Source: Alphaproteobacteria bacterium
Lineage (GTDB): Bacteria; Pseudomonadota; Alphaproteobacteria; Rhodospirillales; Rhodospirillaceae
Reading direction: 5' to 3'
Assembly: GCA_003250275.1 (NCBI GenBank)
Contig: QKGW01000561.1
Span: 1 to 33,416 of the forward strand
DNA: 33,416 nucleotides
The notes under the pieces were generated by a model. The model worked only from the letters and a program-made list of their open reading frames with translations. It ran no database searches and was not told the DNA's origin. The position numbers were made by a program, and so were the translations under genes. Numbering within the stretch: position 1 is the stretch's first letter; every line of letters starts with the position of its first letter. Shown here piece after piece: positions 10,628 to 20,353 of this stretch.

Positions 10628-11175
10628 CGCAGCCAGTTGCGAGTGTCGAGGAAGGCATCGGTGCGCCGGGAGACCTCGCGCATCGGCAGGCCGCGCGCCC
10701 GCAGGCGGTTGCGCAGGGTCGCCACCGCCTCCAGCCTGCCGCCCCATTCGGGGCCGATCAGGCGCTCGATCGCGCGCCGCACCCGGGCCGCCAGCGCGGG
10801 GCTTTTGCCCGAGGTGGAGATGGCGACCAGCAGGTCGCCGCGCCGCACCGTCGCGGGTACGTGGAAGTCGCACCACGGCTTCCGGTCCTCGACGTTGACC
10901 AGAGCCCCCTGCGCCCGCGCCTCGGCGGCGATGTTGCTCGCGAGGCCGTCGGCCACCCCGGCGACGAACAGCAGCGAGCCGGGCGCGTAGACGTTCGGCA
11001 GGCCGTGGCGGTAGCGCTCGCCCGCGCGGCGCCGCAGCGCTTCCGAGGCGCCGGTGTCGTAGACGGTCGGGCGCGCGCCCGCGGCGTCGAGGGTGGCGAG
11101 CTTGCGCACCGCCGCCGCGCCGGTGCCGACCAGCGCCACCGTCACCTTGTCGAGATCGAACACGACCGGCAGCAT
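10624..11175 (-). CDS. Precorrin-2 dehydrogenase/sirohydrochlorin ferrochelatase-like (Met8/CysG N-terminal domain)
   Basis: 183 aa MLPVVFDLDKVTVALVGTGAAAVRKLATLDAAGA...VNVEDRKPWCDFHVPATVRRGDLLVAISTSGKSPALAARVR. Confidence 0.88.
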   Translation of the reverse strand: MLPVVFDLDKVTVALVGTGAAAVRKLATLDAAGARPTVYDTGASEALRRRAGERYRHGLPNVYAPGSLLFVAGVADGLASNIAAEARAQGALVNVEDRKPWCDFHVPATVRRGDLLVAISTSGKSPALAARVRRAIERLIGPEWGGRLEAVATLRNRLRARGLPMREVSRRTDAFLDTRNWLR

Positions 11176-11177
11176 CG

Positions 11178-12905
11178 TCAGTCCTCCTTCCGGCCGCGCA
11201 ACGGCCCGGTGCGGGCGTGGAAATCGGCGCCGTTGGCGGTGGCGGCGACGATTCCGGCGCGGATCGCGTAATCTCCGAAGCGCTCTTCCGGCGCGCGGCC
11301 GGCGGCGTACTCGGCGAACAGCGGATCGAGGGCGGCGAGGATGCCTGCCTCGTCGAGATCGGCGGCGTAGAGCTTGGACAGCCGCGAGCCGTCGGCCGCG
11401 CCGCCGAGGTAGAGGTTGTAGTGCCCCGGTCCCCTGCCGACGAAGCCGATCTCGGCGAGATAGGGGCGGGCGCAGCCGTTCGGGCAGCCGGTCATCCGCA
11501 CCACGATCTCGGTCTCGCCGAGGCCGTGGGCGGCGAGCCGCGCTTCGAGCGCGGTGACGAGGTCGGGCAGGTAGCGCTCGCTTTCCGCCAGCGCCAGGCC
11601 GCAGGTCGGCAAAGCCACGCAGGCCATGGCGTTGCGCCGCACCGGCGTCGCATTCTCCGCCAGCCGATGCTCCGCGGCCAGTGCCGCGATCGCGTCGCGG
11701 TTTTCCGGCCGGACGTCGGCGACGATGACGTTCTGGTTGGTGGTGAGGCGGAACAGGCCGTCGTGGACTGCGGCGATCGCCCGCAGGCCGGAGAGCAGTT
11801 GCGGGCCGCCGGGGATGTCGCGGATCCTGCCGTTCTCGACGAACAGCGTGAGGTGCTCGCGGCCATTCTCGCCCGCGACCCAGCCGTAGCGGTCGGCGTT
11901 GTTGGCGAAGCGTACCGGCCGCGGCGGCGCGAGGCGCACCCCGGAGCGCCGCTCGACCTCCGCGCGGAAGGCGTCGAGGCCACGGTTCTCGATGGTGTAC
12001 TTGAGGCGCGCGTGCTTGCGGTTGCCGCGGTCGCCCCAGTCGCGCTGCACCGTCACCACCGCCTCGGCGATGGCGAGGACGTCGGCGGTGCGGCAGAAGC
12101 CGAGATCGTCGGCGGTGCGGGGGTAGGTCTCCGGCTCGCCGTGGGTCATTCCCATGCCGCCGCCGACGGTGACGTTCCATCCGGAGAGACGGCCGCGGGC
12201 GTCGGCCGCGGCAATGAAACCGAGATCCTGGGCGTAGACGTCGACATCGTTGTCGGGCGGCACCGCCACCGCGATCTTGAACTTGCGCGGCAGGTAGGTG
12301 CGGCCGTAGATCGGCTCCGCCTCTGCCTCCTCCTCGCCGCCGGCAATGCGCTCGCCGTCGAGCCAGATCTCCCGATAGGCGCCCGTCTTCGGCAGCAGGT
12401 GCTCGGAAATCCGGCGAGCTAAGTCGGCGGCGGCGCGGTGCAGAGCCGAGAGATGGGGGTTGGCGGCGGCGACGACGTTGCGGTTGACGTCGCCGCACGC
12501 GGCGATGCTGTCGAGCAGGGCAGCGTCGATCGCCTTGATCGTGGTCTTGAGGTTGGACTTGATCACCCCGTGGAACTGGAAGGTTTGACGGGTGGTGAGC
12601 CGCAGGGTGCCGTTGCCGTAGTCGGTGGCGAGGCGGTCGAGCGCCAGCCACTGCTCGGGGGAGCACTCCCCGGCGGGCAGGCGCAGCCGCACCATGAAAC
12701 CGAACGCCGGTTCGAGCTTCTTGCGGCCGCGCTCGGGGCGCAGGTCGCGGTCGTCCTGAAGATAGATGCCGTGGAATTTGACCAGTTGCTGGTCGTCTTC
12801 CGAGATCGCGCCGGTGGCCGTCTCGGCGAGGCCCTCTTTGAGGGTGCCGCGCAGGTAGGCGCTCGCCGCCTTGATGATCTCGTTGCGGGACAGGGATTCC
12901 GTCAT
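11178..12905 (-). CDS. cysI: Assimilatory sulfite reductase hemoprotein beta subunit
   Basis: 575 aa; KFHGIYLQDDRDLR, LRLTTRQTFQFHGV, siroheme/4Fe-4S motifs CVALPTCGLA and MTGCPNGCARP. Confidence 0.95.
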   Translation of the reverse strand: MTESLSRNEIIKAASAYLRGTLKEGLAETATGAISEDDQQLVKFHGIYLQDDRDLRPERGRKKLEPAFGFMVRLRLPAGECSPEQWLALDRLATDYGNGTLRLTTRQTFQFHGVIKSNLKTTIKAIDAALLDSIAACGDVNRNVVAAANPHLSALHRAAADLARRISEHLLPKTGAYREIWLDGERIAGGEEEAEAEPIYGRTYLPRKFKIAVAVPPDNDVDVYAQDLGFIAAADARGRLSGWNVTVGGGMGMTHGEPETYPRTADDLGFCRTADVLAIAEAVVTVQRDWGDRGNRKHARLKYTIENRGLDAFRAEVERRSGVRLAPPRPVRFANNADRYGWVAGENGREHLTLFVENGRIRDIPGGPQLLSGLRAIAAVHDGLFRLTTNQNVIVADVRPENRDAIAALAAEHRLAENATPVRRNAMACVALPTCGLALAESERYLPDLVTALEARLAAHGLGETEIVVRMTGCPNGCARPYLAEIGFVGRGPGHYNLYLGGAADGSRLSKLYAADLDEAGILAALDPLFAEYAAGRAPEERFGDYAIRAGIVAATANGADFHARTGPLRGRKED

Positions 12906-12918
12906 CGTCCGGTCCTCC

Positions 12919-14658
12919 TCAATAGACGTCCTGGAGATAGCGGCGCTCCCGCTCCAGCCGCCGCACCGCCTGTTCGGCGGCGTCGGGCGAGAGTGTCCGG
13001 GCTTCGGCGAAGGCGTCGACCACCGCGCGGCGGACGTCCTTCGCCATCGCCGCGGCGTCGCCGCAGACGTAGAGCCGCGCACCGCCTTCGATCCAATCGA
13101 CGAGATCGCGGGCGCGCTCGCGGATGCGGTGCTGCACGTAGATCTTCTCCGGCTGGTCGCGCGAGAACGCGAGGTCGAGCCGATCCAGCGCGCCGTCCTG
13201 CAGTGCCCGCCGCCATTCGGTCTGATAGAGGAAGTCGTGGGTGAAGCGGCGATCGCCGAAGATCAGCCAGTTGCGTCCGGCGGCCCCGGCGGCGGCACGC
13301 GCCTGCACGAAGGCGCGAAACGGCGCGATGCCGGTGCCCGCGCCGATCATGATCGCGTCCGTGCCGGGCTCGGGCGGGCGGAAGTGGCGGTTGGGGCGCA
13401 GACGCACCGTTACCCGCGCTCCCGGCTTGAGGCGGTCGGCGACGAAGCCGGAGGCGACGCCGACGCGGTCGCGGCCGTGGGCGTGCCAGGCGGTGCGTCC
13501 GACCAGCAGGTGAATGGCGTCGGGCTCGGCGCGCCGCGACGAGGCGATCGAGTACGCCCGCGGCGCGAGCGGCCGGGTGAGTGCGGCGAAGTCGTCGGCC
13601 GAAAGCCGCGCCGGGAATGCCTCCAGCAGGTCGATCAGTTGCCGTCCCGCGAGCCACTCCCGCGCGCCGTCGGCGAGCTGGGCGCGCGCCGCGGCGTGGC
13701 CGGTGCGGGCGACGAAGGTTTCGAGGGTGGCGAGCGACAAGGTGGTGACGTCGCGATCGGCGACGCAGGCGCGGCGCAGCGCGTCGTCGCCGTTCAGCCC
13801 GGCGGCGGCGAGCACCGCGTCGACGGCTGCGGGATCGTTCTCGGGGAAGAGGTCGAGCGCGTCGCCCGGCTCGAACCCCGGCAGAGGACCGTCGAAGCCG
13901 AGTTCGAGGTGCCAGGTCTGCTTGTCGGAACGCGATGAATTGAGGTTGATCCGCTCCAGCACCTCGGCGGCGCGCGGCGCGGCGTCGTCGGTGGCGGCGG
14001 GTTCGGGGATCGCGGACGGCGCGGCGGCGACCGGCGGCGCCAGGGCGGCGAGCGCCTCGCCGGTCCAGCGCGCCGCGGCCTCGGCGTAGTCGAGATCGCA
14101 CTCGGCCCGCTCCACCGCGCGGCGGCCGCCGAGCGCGGCGAGGCGCTCGTCGAGGGCGCGGCCGGCCGCGCAGAAGTTGACGTAGGCGCGGTCGCCGAGG
14201 GCGAGTACGCCGTAGGCAACGCCGTCGAGGCGCGGCGCGGCGTCGGACATCAGGTCCTGAAACGCCGGGACGGCGCGGGCGGGCGGGTCGCCCTCGCCCC
14301 AGGTGCTGGCCACGACGACGAGGCGGCGGGTCGCGGCCAGCTCGGCGAGGTCGAGATCGGCGAAATCGACGACCCGCGGGCGGAAGCCGCGACCGCGGGC
14401 GGCGCGGGCGATCTCTGCGGCGAGGCGTTCGGCGTTGCCGGATTCGCTGGCGTAGAGAACCAGGAGCGGCTCGGCTGCGGATGCGGCAGGCACGGCGAGC
14501 GGCGCTTCGGCCGTCCGTTCGGCCGAGGCGGCGTCGAGGCCGCTCAGGAACCCCGCCAGCCAGGCGCGCTGCAGCGGTGTCGCGCGGCTGAGGATGCGGC
14601 CGAGCTCGACCAACTCGTCGGGTGCGAACGGCGCGCCCGGGGGCAGCATCGCGGTCAT
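12919..14658 (-). CDS. cysJ: Sulfite reductase flavoprotein alpha subunit
   Basis: 579 aa from MTAMLPPGAP; flavodoxin LLVLYASESGNAERLA, FAD RAYSIASSR, NADPH MIGAGTGIAPFRAFVQ; C-terminal ERERRYLQDVY. Confidence 0.95.
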   Translation of the reverse strand: MTAMLPPGAPFAPDELVELGRILSRATPLQRAWLAGFLSGLDAASAERTAEAPLAVPAASAAEPLLVLYASESGNAERLAAEIARAARGRGFRPRVVDFADLDLAELAATRRLVVVASTWGEGDPPARAVPAFQDLMSDAAPRLDGVAYGVLALGDRAYVNFCAAGRALDERLAALGGRRAVERAECDLDYAEAAARWTGEALAALAPPVAAAPSAIPEPAATDDAAPRAAEVLERINLNSSRSDKQTWHLELGFDGPLPGFEPGDALDLFPENDPAAVDAVLAAAGLNGDDALRRACVADRDVTTLSLATLETFVARTGHAAARAQLADGAREWLAGRQLIDLLEAFPARLSADDFAALTRPLAPRAYSIASSRRAEPDAIHLLVGRTAWHAHGRDRVGVASGFVADRLKPGARVTVRLRPNRHFRPPEPGTDAIMIGAGTGIAPFRAFVQARAAAGAAGRNWLIFGDRRFTHDFLYQTEWRRALQDGALDRLDLAFSRDQPEKIYVQHRIRERARDLVDWIEGGARLYVCGDAAAMAKDVRRAVVDAFAEARTLSPDAAEQAVRRLERERRYLQDVY

Positions 14659-15902
14659 GCCCCTGCCACCGCCAGCGCGGGGGCCGGGCGCAGGTCCGCG
14701 ACCGCTGCGGCGATGCGGCGCAGGGCTTCGGTCACGGTTGCGGCGTCGGTGGCGAAGGAGATGCGGAAATACGGCGACAGGCCGAACGCCGCCCCCGGCA
14801 TCGCGGCCACGCCCGCCTCCTCCAGCAGATATTCGGTGAAGTCGGCGTCGCTGGCGATGATGCCGCCGTCGGGCCGTTGCGTGCCGATCAACGCCGCGCA
14901 TCCGGGAAAGGCGAAGAACGCCCCGGCGGGCGCGGCGAGGGTGAGGCCGGGGGTCGCCGCGATCCCCTCGGTCACCAGCCTGCGGCGCTCGGCGTAGGCC
15001 GCGCGCGTCTCGGCGACGAAGTCCTGCGGCCCGGTGAGGGCGGCGAGCCCGGCGGCTTGCGCCACCGTCGAGACCCCGGCGGTGAACTGCGACTGCACCA
15101 CCGTCATCGCGCGGATCAGCGGCTCCGGCCCGGCGGCGTAGCCCAGCCGCCAGCCGGTCATGGCGTAGGTCTTGGAGGCGGCGTTCACCACCAGCACGCG
15201 GTCGCGCAGATCCGGGGCGATCGCGAGCAGGTGCGGTGGCGGCACATCGTAACGGATCTGCTCGTAGACCTCGTCGAGCAGCACCAGCACCTGGGGGTGG
15301 CGGCGCAGCACCCGGGCGATCGCTTCGAGGTCGTCGGCGGGATAGTCCGCGCCGGTGGGGTTGGCGGGCGCGTTGAGCACCAGCCAGCGGGTGCGCGGTC
15401 CGAGAGCGGCGTCGAGGCCGGCGGCGTCGAGTCGGAAACCGCGCGCCTCGGCGGTGGCGACGAACACCGGCCGCGCGCCGGTGTAGAGCGCCGCATCCGG
15501 GAACGACGGCCAGTAGGGCGCGGGTATCGCCACTTCGTCGCCCGGCTCGACGGTCGCCGAAAACGCGTTGGCGATCAGTTGTTTCGCGCCGTTGCCGATG
15601 AGAATCTGTGTGGGCGAGTAGACGAGGCCGGTCGCGGTCGAGGTCTTGGCGGCCACGGCTTGGCGCAGCGCCGGGGTGCCCTCGGTGGGTGGATACTTGG
15701 TGTCGCCGCGCGCAAGCGCCTCGGCGGCGGCCGCCTTGATGTGCTGCGGCGTGTCGAAGTCGGGCTCGCCGATGGTGAGGTTGATGATGTCGCGCCCCGC
15801 GTCGCGCAGCGCCTTGGCGCGGGCGTTGGCGGCGGCGTTGGGGGAGATGCGCACCCGGGCGACGCGCGCCGACGGGCGGAATTCGGAAACCGGGAGGATC
15901 AT
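14655..15902 (-). CDS. Aspartate aminotransferase-like PLP enzyme
   Basis: 415 aa; INLTIGEPDFDTPQHI, LNAPANPTGADY, NAASKTYAMTGWRLGY; 4-nt overlaps with both neighbours. Confidence 0.9.
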   Translation of the reverse strand: MILPVSEFRPSARVARVRISPNAAANARAKALRDAGRDIINLTIGEPDFDTPQHIKAAAAEALARGDTKYPPTEGTPALRQAVAAKTSTATGLVYSPTQILIGNGAKQLIANAFSATVEPGDEVAIPAPYWPSFPDAALYTGARPVFVATAEARGFRLDAAGLDAALGPRTRWLVLNAPANPTGADYPADDLEAIARVLRRHPQVLVLLDEVYEQIRYDVPPPHLLAIAPDLRDRVLVVNAASKTYAMTGWRLGYAAGPEPLIRAMTVVQSQFTAGVSTVAQAAGLAALTGPQDFVAETRAAYAERRRLVTEGIAATPGLTLAAPAGAFFAFPGCAALIGTQRPDGGIIASDADFTEYLLEEAGVAAMPGAAFGLSPYFRISFATDAATVTEALRRIAAAVADLRPAPALAVAGA

Positions 15903-17353
15903 CGTGCGAGCACCTTGCCGGGGTTGAGGATGCCGTGCGGGTCGAGCGCCGTCTTGATCCGGCGCATCAGCGCCAGTTCCAGAGGCGGCTTGTAGTCGGG
16001 CAGGGCATCGACCTTGAGTTGGCCGACCCCGTGCTCGGCGCAGATCGAGCCGCCGCGCGCCGTCACCGCGCGATAGACCAGGGCGCGCAGCGCGTGTTCG
16101 TGGGTCTCCCAATATTCAGGGCCGACACCTTCCGGGCGGGCGACGTGATAGTGGAGATTGCCGTCGCCCGCGTGGCCGTGCACCAGCACCCGGACACCGG
16201 GGAATTCCGTTTGCAATGCCGCGCCGGTCTCGGCGATGAAATCCGGAATCCGCGAGATCGGCAGCGAGACGTCGTGCTTGGCGTTCCAGCCGTCGCGCTT
16301 CTGCGCCTCGCCCAGGCCGTGCTCGCGCACCGCCCAGAACGCCTCGCGTTGCGCCAGGCTTTCGGCCACCACCGCATCGTCGGCAAGTTCGGCTTCGAGT
16401 GCCGCGCCGATCACGGTTTCCAGGCGCTCGCGGCCGTGGGCCTCGCTGTCCTCGTCGGCGGTTTCGATCAGCACGTACCAGTGGTCGTCGTCCGCTTCCG
16501 CCGCGAACGGCAGCCGGTATTCCGGGGCGTTCGCCGCCACCAGTCGCCAAGTCGCCGCCGAGACGATCTCGAACCCGGTGAGCGCCGCGCCGAAACCCTG
16601 ACGGGCGTGCCGCAAGAGCGCGATCACCGTGGCGATGCCGGAGACCTTGAGAAACGCGGTCTGATGCGCGGCGGGGAGGGGGAAGAGCTTGATCGTCGCC
16701 GCGGTGACGATGCCGAGGGTGCCCTCGCTGCCGATGTAGAGATCGCGCAGGTCGTAGCCCGCGTTGTCCTTCCGCAGTCCGCGCAGACCGTTCCAGATTT
16801 CGCCTTCCGCCGTCACCACCTCGATGCCGAGGGTGAGCGCCCGGGTGTTGCCGAAGCGCACCACCTGAGTTCCGCCCGCGTTGGTGGCGAGGTTGCCGCC
16901 CACCGTGCAACTGCCACCCGAGGGCAGGCTCAAGGGGAACCAACGGTCTGCCGCCAGCGCCGCTTCGCGCACGGTGTCGAGAATCACCCCGGCCTCGACG
17001 GTGACGGTGTCGTTGTCGCGGTCGAGATCGCGGATGCGGTTGAGGCGCGCGAGCGACAGCACCACCGCCGCGCCGCTGGAGTCCGGCGTGCCGCCGCCCG
17101 CGAGGCCGGTATGGCCGCCCTGGGGCACGATCGGCACCCGCTCCGCCGCCAGCAATCGCACCACCGCCGCGACCTCCTCGGCGTTCGCGGGGCGTACCAC
17201 CGCGCGGGCGCGGCCGGGGTGGCGCTGGAGGATATCCACCAGCGCGCCGGGCGCATCCTCGCCGCGCATGGCGTGGTCGGGGCCGACGATCGCCCGGAGG
17301 GCGTCGAGCAGCGGATCGGTGGCAAGGGGGCGGAGAGCGGTGGCGTTACGCAT
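15899..17353 (-). CDS. FAD-linked D-2-hydroxyacid dehydrogenase (GlcD / D-2-hydroxyglutarate dehydrogenase-like)
   Basis: 484 aa; VPIVPQGGHTGLAGGGTPDSSGAAVVLSL, PSGGSCTVGGNLATNAGGTQVVRFGNTR, C-terminal HGVGQLKVDAL...ALDPHGILNPGKVL. Confidence 0.88.
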   Translation of the reverse strand: MRNATALRPLATDPLLDALRAIVGPDHAMRGEDAPGALVDILQRHPGRARAVVRPANAEEVAAVVRLLAAERVPIVPQGGHTGLAGGGTPDSSGAAVVLSLARLNRIRDLDRDNDTVTVEAGVILDTVREAALAADRWFPLSLPSGGSCTVGGNLATNAGGTQVVRFGNTRALTLGIEVVTAEGEIWNGLRGLRKDNAGYDLRDLYIGSEGTLGIVTAATIKLFPLPAAHQTAFLKVSGIATVIALLRHARQGFGAALTGFEIVSAATWRLVAANAPEYRLPFAAEADDDHWYVLIETADEDSEAHGRERLETVIGAALEAELADDAVVAESLAQREAFWAVREHGLGEAQKRDGWNAKHDVSLPISRIPDFIAETGAALQTEFPGVRVLVHGHAGDGNLHYHVARPEGVGPEYWETHEHALRALVYRAVTARGGSICAEHGVGQLKVDALPDYKPPLELALMRRIKTALDPHGILNPGKVLAR

Positions 17354-17647
17354 CGGTTGGCCTCGTGCGGTGGCGACGAGCTTCCTTCCATAACACTGCT
17401 GCCGGGAAAATACACATAGATTCGATGTAGGTGATAAAAATTTACATAACGTGTGTTGATTTCCGGGCGCTATTGCGGTCGGTTGCTGTCCATCTAAAGC
17501 GTCGGAAGGTTTGTATCATATTGAAAATAACTATGAAAAATATAAGCTACATATACAACATCGAAAAAGTGTTAATCAAAATGAATCACTTGACTATCCA
17601 TTCTGTGTCGGGCTGAATGACCATCCGTTCCCTTTGAGGAGGTTGTC

Positions 17648-17704
17648 ATGAGGCGGTTTGACGCGTTGGGGCGATGTTGTCGCTCCGTGTGTATCGGGTT
17701 CTGA
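17648..17704 (+). CDS. Candidate Cys-rich leader peptide upstream of the metQNI-type operon
   Basis: SD gaggagg followed by ATG; translates to MRRFDALGRCCRSVCIGF* (18 aa, 3 Cys including a CysCys pair), ending 72 nt before metQ. Confidence 0.45.
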   Translation: MRRFDALGRCCRSVCIGF

Positions 17705-17722
17705 CTGCGCGCGTTCGGGAAT

Positions 17723-17759
17723 CTCCGCCCCGTCCGGCGTCGCGAAATCGTCGGCGGAG
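17723..17759 (+). promoter_or_regulatory. Hairpin overlapping a Shine-Dalgarno-like GGAGG near metQ; possible attenuator
   Basis: CTCCGCC (17723-17729) complements GGCGGAG (17753-17759); GGCGG in the leader ORF (17652-17656) can alternatively pair with CCGCC (17725-17729). Confidence 0.35.
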
Positions 17760-17776
17760 GATGGAGAAGACGAAAC

Positions 17777-18580
17777 ATGATGAAGATTTTTGGACGAATC
17801 ATCGCGGCGGCGGCACTGCTGACGGCGAGCGCGGCGCACGCGGCCGAGCCGGTGCACCTCAAGGTCGGCATCCGCGGTGGCATCGGCGAGGATGTGTGGG
17901 CGGTCGCGGCCAAGGTCGGCGAGCGCTACGGCCTCGCCATCGAGCCGGTGGTGTTCGCGGGCACGCTCAGCCCCAACGAGGCCCTCAACACCGGCGAGAT
18001 TCAGGCCAATTCGTTCCAGCACGTGCCGTTCTATCGCGATCAGGTGAAGCAGCGCGGCTACAAGCTCGCGATCGTCGGCAACACCTACCTCTCGCCGGTC
18101 GCGTTCTATTCCAAGAAATACAAGTCGCTGAACGACCTGCCCGTGGGCGCCAAGGTCGGCGTGCCGGATGATCCGAGCAACGAAAGCCGCGCCCTGGTGA
18201 TTTTGCGCGACGCGGGGCTGATTACCCTGCGCGACGGGATCGACACCTACAACGAGACCGTCGGCCTCAAGGACATCAAGGACAATCCGCGCAAGATCGA
18301 AATCGTCGAGGCGAAGTCGGTGGTGCTGGCGCGCGCCTATCAGGACGTCGATGCGGCGGCGGTGATCTCGTCGTTCGGGTCGCAGGTGGGGCTGAACGCG
18401 GCGCGCGACGGCATCGCCCAGGAGAAATTCGAGGGTAACCCCAACGTCAACATCATCGTCGTGCGCGAGCAGGACAAGGACGCGCCGTGGGTGAAGCCGC
18501 TGGTGAAGTCGTTCCAGTCGCCCGAGGTCAAGGACTACATCGAGACGCACCTCAAGGGCGTGCTGATCCCGGTGTTCTGA
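17777..18580 (+). CDS. metQ: MetQ/NlpA-family substrate-binding protein
   Basis: 267 aa; [13 protein letters not shown]...[19 protein letters not shown]...[17 protein letters not shown]; signal peptide ends AHA-A with no lipobox Cys. Confidence 0.88.
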   Translation: MMKIFGRIIAAAALLTASAAHAAEPVHLKVGIRGGIGEDVWAVAAKVGERYGLAIEPVVFAGTLSPNEALNTGEIQANSFQHVPFYRDQVKQRGYKLAIVGNTYLSPVAFYSKKYKSLNDLPVGAKVGVPDDPSNESRALVILRDAGLITLRDGIDTYNETVGLKDIKDNPRKIEIVEAKSVVLARAYQDVDAAAVISSFGSQVGLNAARDGIAQEKFEGNPNVNIIVVREQDKDAPWVKPLVKSFQSPEVKDYIETHLKGVLIPVF

Positions 18581-18602
18581 GACGAACGGCGAGGAGGTCG
18601 AG

Positions 18603-19697
18603 ATGGTCCGCGAATTCGCCGCCGTTCCGGCGGTCGTCGATGAAATTCCCGAGGCCGCTCCGGCGGAGGCGCACGTCGTCTTCGACGGCGTCGGCAAGAC
18701 TTACGCCGGAGGGGTGCGGGCGCTGAACGGGGTGTCGTTCGGTATTCGCCGGGGCGGCGTGTTCGGCATCATCGGCCGCTCCGGCGCGGGCAAGTCGACG
18801 CTGCTGCGCGCCATCAACATGCTGGAGCGCCCCACCGAGGGCCGGGTGCTGGTGGACGGCGTCGACGTGGCCCGCCTCTCCGAGGCCGACCTGATGCGGC
18901 TGCGCCGCCGCATCGGCATGATCTTTCAGCACTTCAACCTGCTGGCAGCGAAGACGGTGCGCGAAAACATCGGCCTGCCGCTCAAGGTCGCCGGGGTTCC
19001 CGCCGCCGAGGTCCGCCGCCGGGTCGAGGCGCTGCTGGACCTGGTGGGGCTTTCCGACAAGGCCGACGTCTACCCGGCCAAACTCTCGGGTGGGCAGAAG
19101 CAGCGGGTCGGCATCGCCCGCGCGCTGGTCCACGATCCGGAAATCCTGCTGTGCGACGAGGCGACCTCCGCCCTCGACCCGGAGAGCACCGCCTCGATCC
19201 TCGCGCTCCTGCGCGACATCAACGCCAAGCTCGGTCTCACCGTGGTGCTGATCACCCACGACATGGCGGTGATCCGCGCGATCTGCGACGAGGTGCTGGT
19301 CCTCGACGGCGGCGACATCGTCGAGCAGGGGCCGGTGTGGAAGGTGTTCGGCGACCCGAAAGGCAACGCCACCCGCGCGCTGCTGTCGCCGTTGCGTCAT
19401 GGTCTGCCCGCCGACCTCGCCGCCCGCCTGCAACCCGAACCGCCGCCCCACGGCGGCCATGCGGTGCTGGCGCTGCGGTTCACCGGCGAGAGCCATCCGG
19501 ACGGCGTCTCTCTCGCCAATCTGCTGGCGTTGGCGCCGGATGCCAAGCTTCTGCACGGTGGCGTCGACCGGATCCAGGGCCACGCCCAGGGCGACCTGAT
19601 CGTCTCGGTGCCGGTGGCGGCGATGCGCTCCGCCGTCGGCGCGCGATTTTCCCCCGATTCCCTGAAGGTGCTCGGCTATGTCGCCCACGATGTTTGA
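18603..19697 (+). CDS. metN: MetN-type ABC transporter ATPase with C-terminal NIL domain
   Basis: Walker [10 protein letters not shown], signature [15 protein letters not shown], Walker [14 protein letters not shown]-terminal ~75 aa resembles NIL. Confidence 0.92.
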   Translation: MVREFAAVPAVVDEIPEAAPAEAHVVFDGVGKTYAGGVRALNGVSFGIRRGGVFGIIGRSGAGKSTLLRAINMLERPTEGRVLVDGVDVARLSEADLMRLRRRIGMIFQHFNLLAAKTVRENIGLPLKVAGVPAAEVRRRVEALLDLVGLSDKADVYPAKLSGGQKQRVGIARALVHDPEILLCDEATSALDPESTASILALLRDINAKLGLTVVLITHDMAVIRAICDEVLVLDGGDIVEQGPVWKVFGDPKGNATRALLSPLRHGLPADLAARLQPEPPPHGGHAVLALRFTGESHPDGVSLANLLALAPDAKLLHGGVDRIQGHAQGDLIVSVPVAAMRSAVGARFSPDSLKVLGYVAHDV

Positions 19698-20334
19698 CCG
19701 CTACCTCCGCGCGTTTTCCGAAACCCTGACGATGGTCTCGATCTCGGTGGCGATCTCGATCTTCATCGGCCTGGTTCTCGCCGTCACCCTGGTCGCCACC
19801 GCGCCCGGCGGGCTTTACCCGCGGCCCAGGTTCAACAAGGCGGTGTCGGTGGTGGTGAACGTGTTCCGCGCCATCCCCTTCATCATTCTGCTGGTGGCGC
19901 TGCTGCCCTTCACCCGCCTGATCGTCGGCACCACCCTCGGCACCTGGGCGGCGATCGTGCCCTTGAGCATCCATCTGATCGCCTTCTACACCCGCATCGC
20001 CCAGGTCAGCCTCAACGAGGTCGATCACGGCCTGATCGAGGCGGCCCATGCGATGGGGTTCCGCCGCTGGCACATCGTCCGCCACGTGATGCTGCCCGAG
20101 GCGCTGCCCGGCATCGTCGGCGGCATGACGGTGTGCGTGATCGCGATGATCAACTCTTCGGCGATGGCCGGGGCGGTGGGCGCGGGCGGCCTCGGCGACC
20201 TCGCGATCCGCTACGGTTACGAGCGCTACGAGACCGAGGTGCTGTTCCAGATCATCGTCATCCTCGTCGCCCTGGTCACCACCGTACAGTTCGGCGGCGA
20301 ATGGCTCTCCCGCCGCGTCGACCACCGCCGCTGA
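19690..20334 (+). CDS. metI: MetI-type ABC transporter permease
   Basis: [32 protein letters not shown]...[25 protein letters not shown]; overlaps the metN end (alternative start 19678). Confidence 0.92.
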   Translation: MFDRYLRAFSETLTMVSISVAISIFIGLVLAVTLVATAPGGLYPRPRFNKAVSVVVNVFRAIPFIILLVALLPFTRLIVGTTLGTWAAIVPLSIHLIAFYTRIAQVSLNEVDHGLIEAAHAMGFRRWHIVRHVMLPEALPGIVGGMTVCVIAMINSSAMAGAVGAGGLGDLAIRYGYERYETEVLFQIIVILVALVTTVQFGGEWLSRRVDHRR

Positions 20335-20353
20335 TACTCTTCCGGAGAAGCCC

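Noticed and set aside
8903-10876. 657-aa minus-strand ORF as one protein
   Set aside because: Only the last 150 aa (MLKPSKKTLF...) is a real Rrf2 gene; the rest is antisense to the aminotransferase.
17459-17510. Possible second SAM-II-like element (TGATTTCC...TATTGC...CATCTAAAGCG) upstream of metQ
   Set aside because: Core words look similar, but no complementary P1 stem flanks them; treated as chance similarity without a covariance-model hit.
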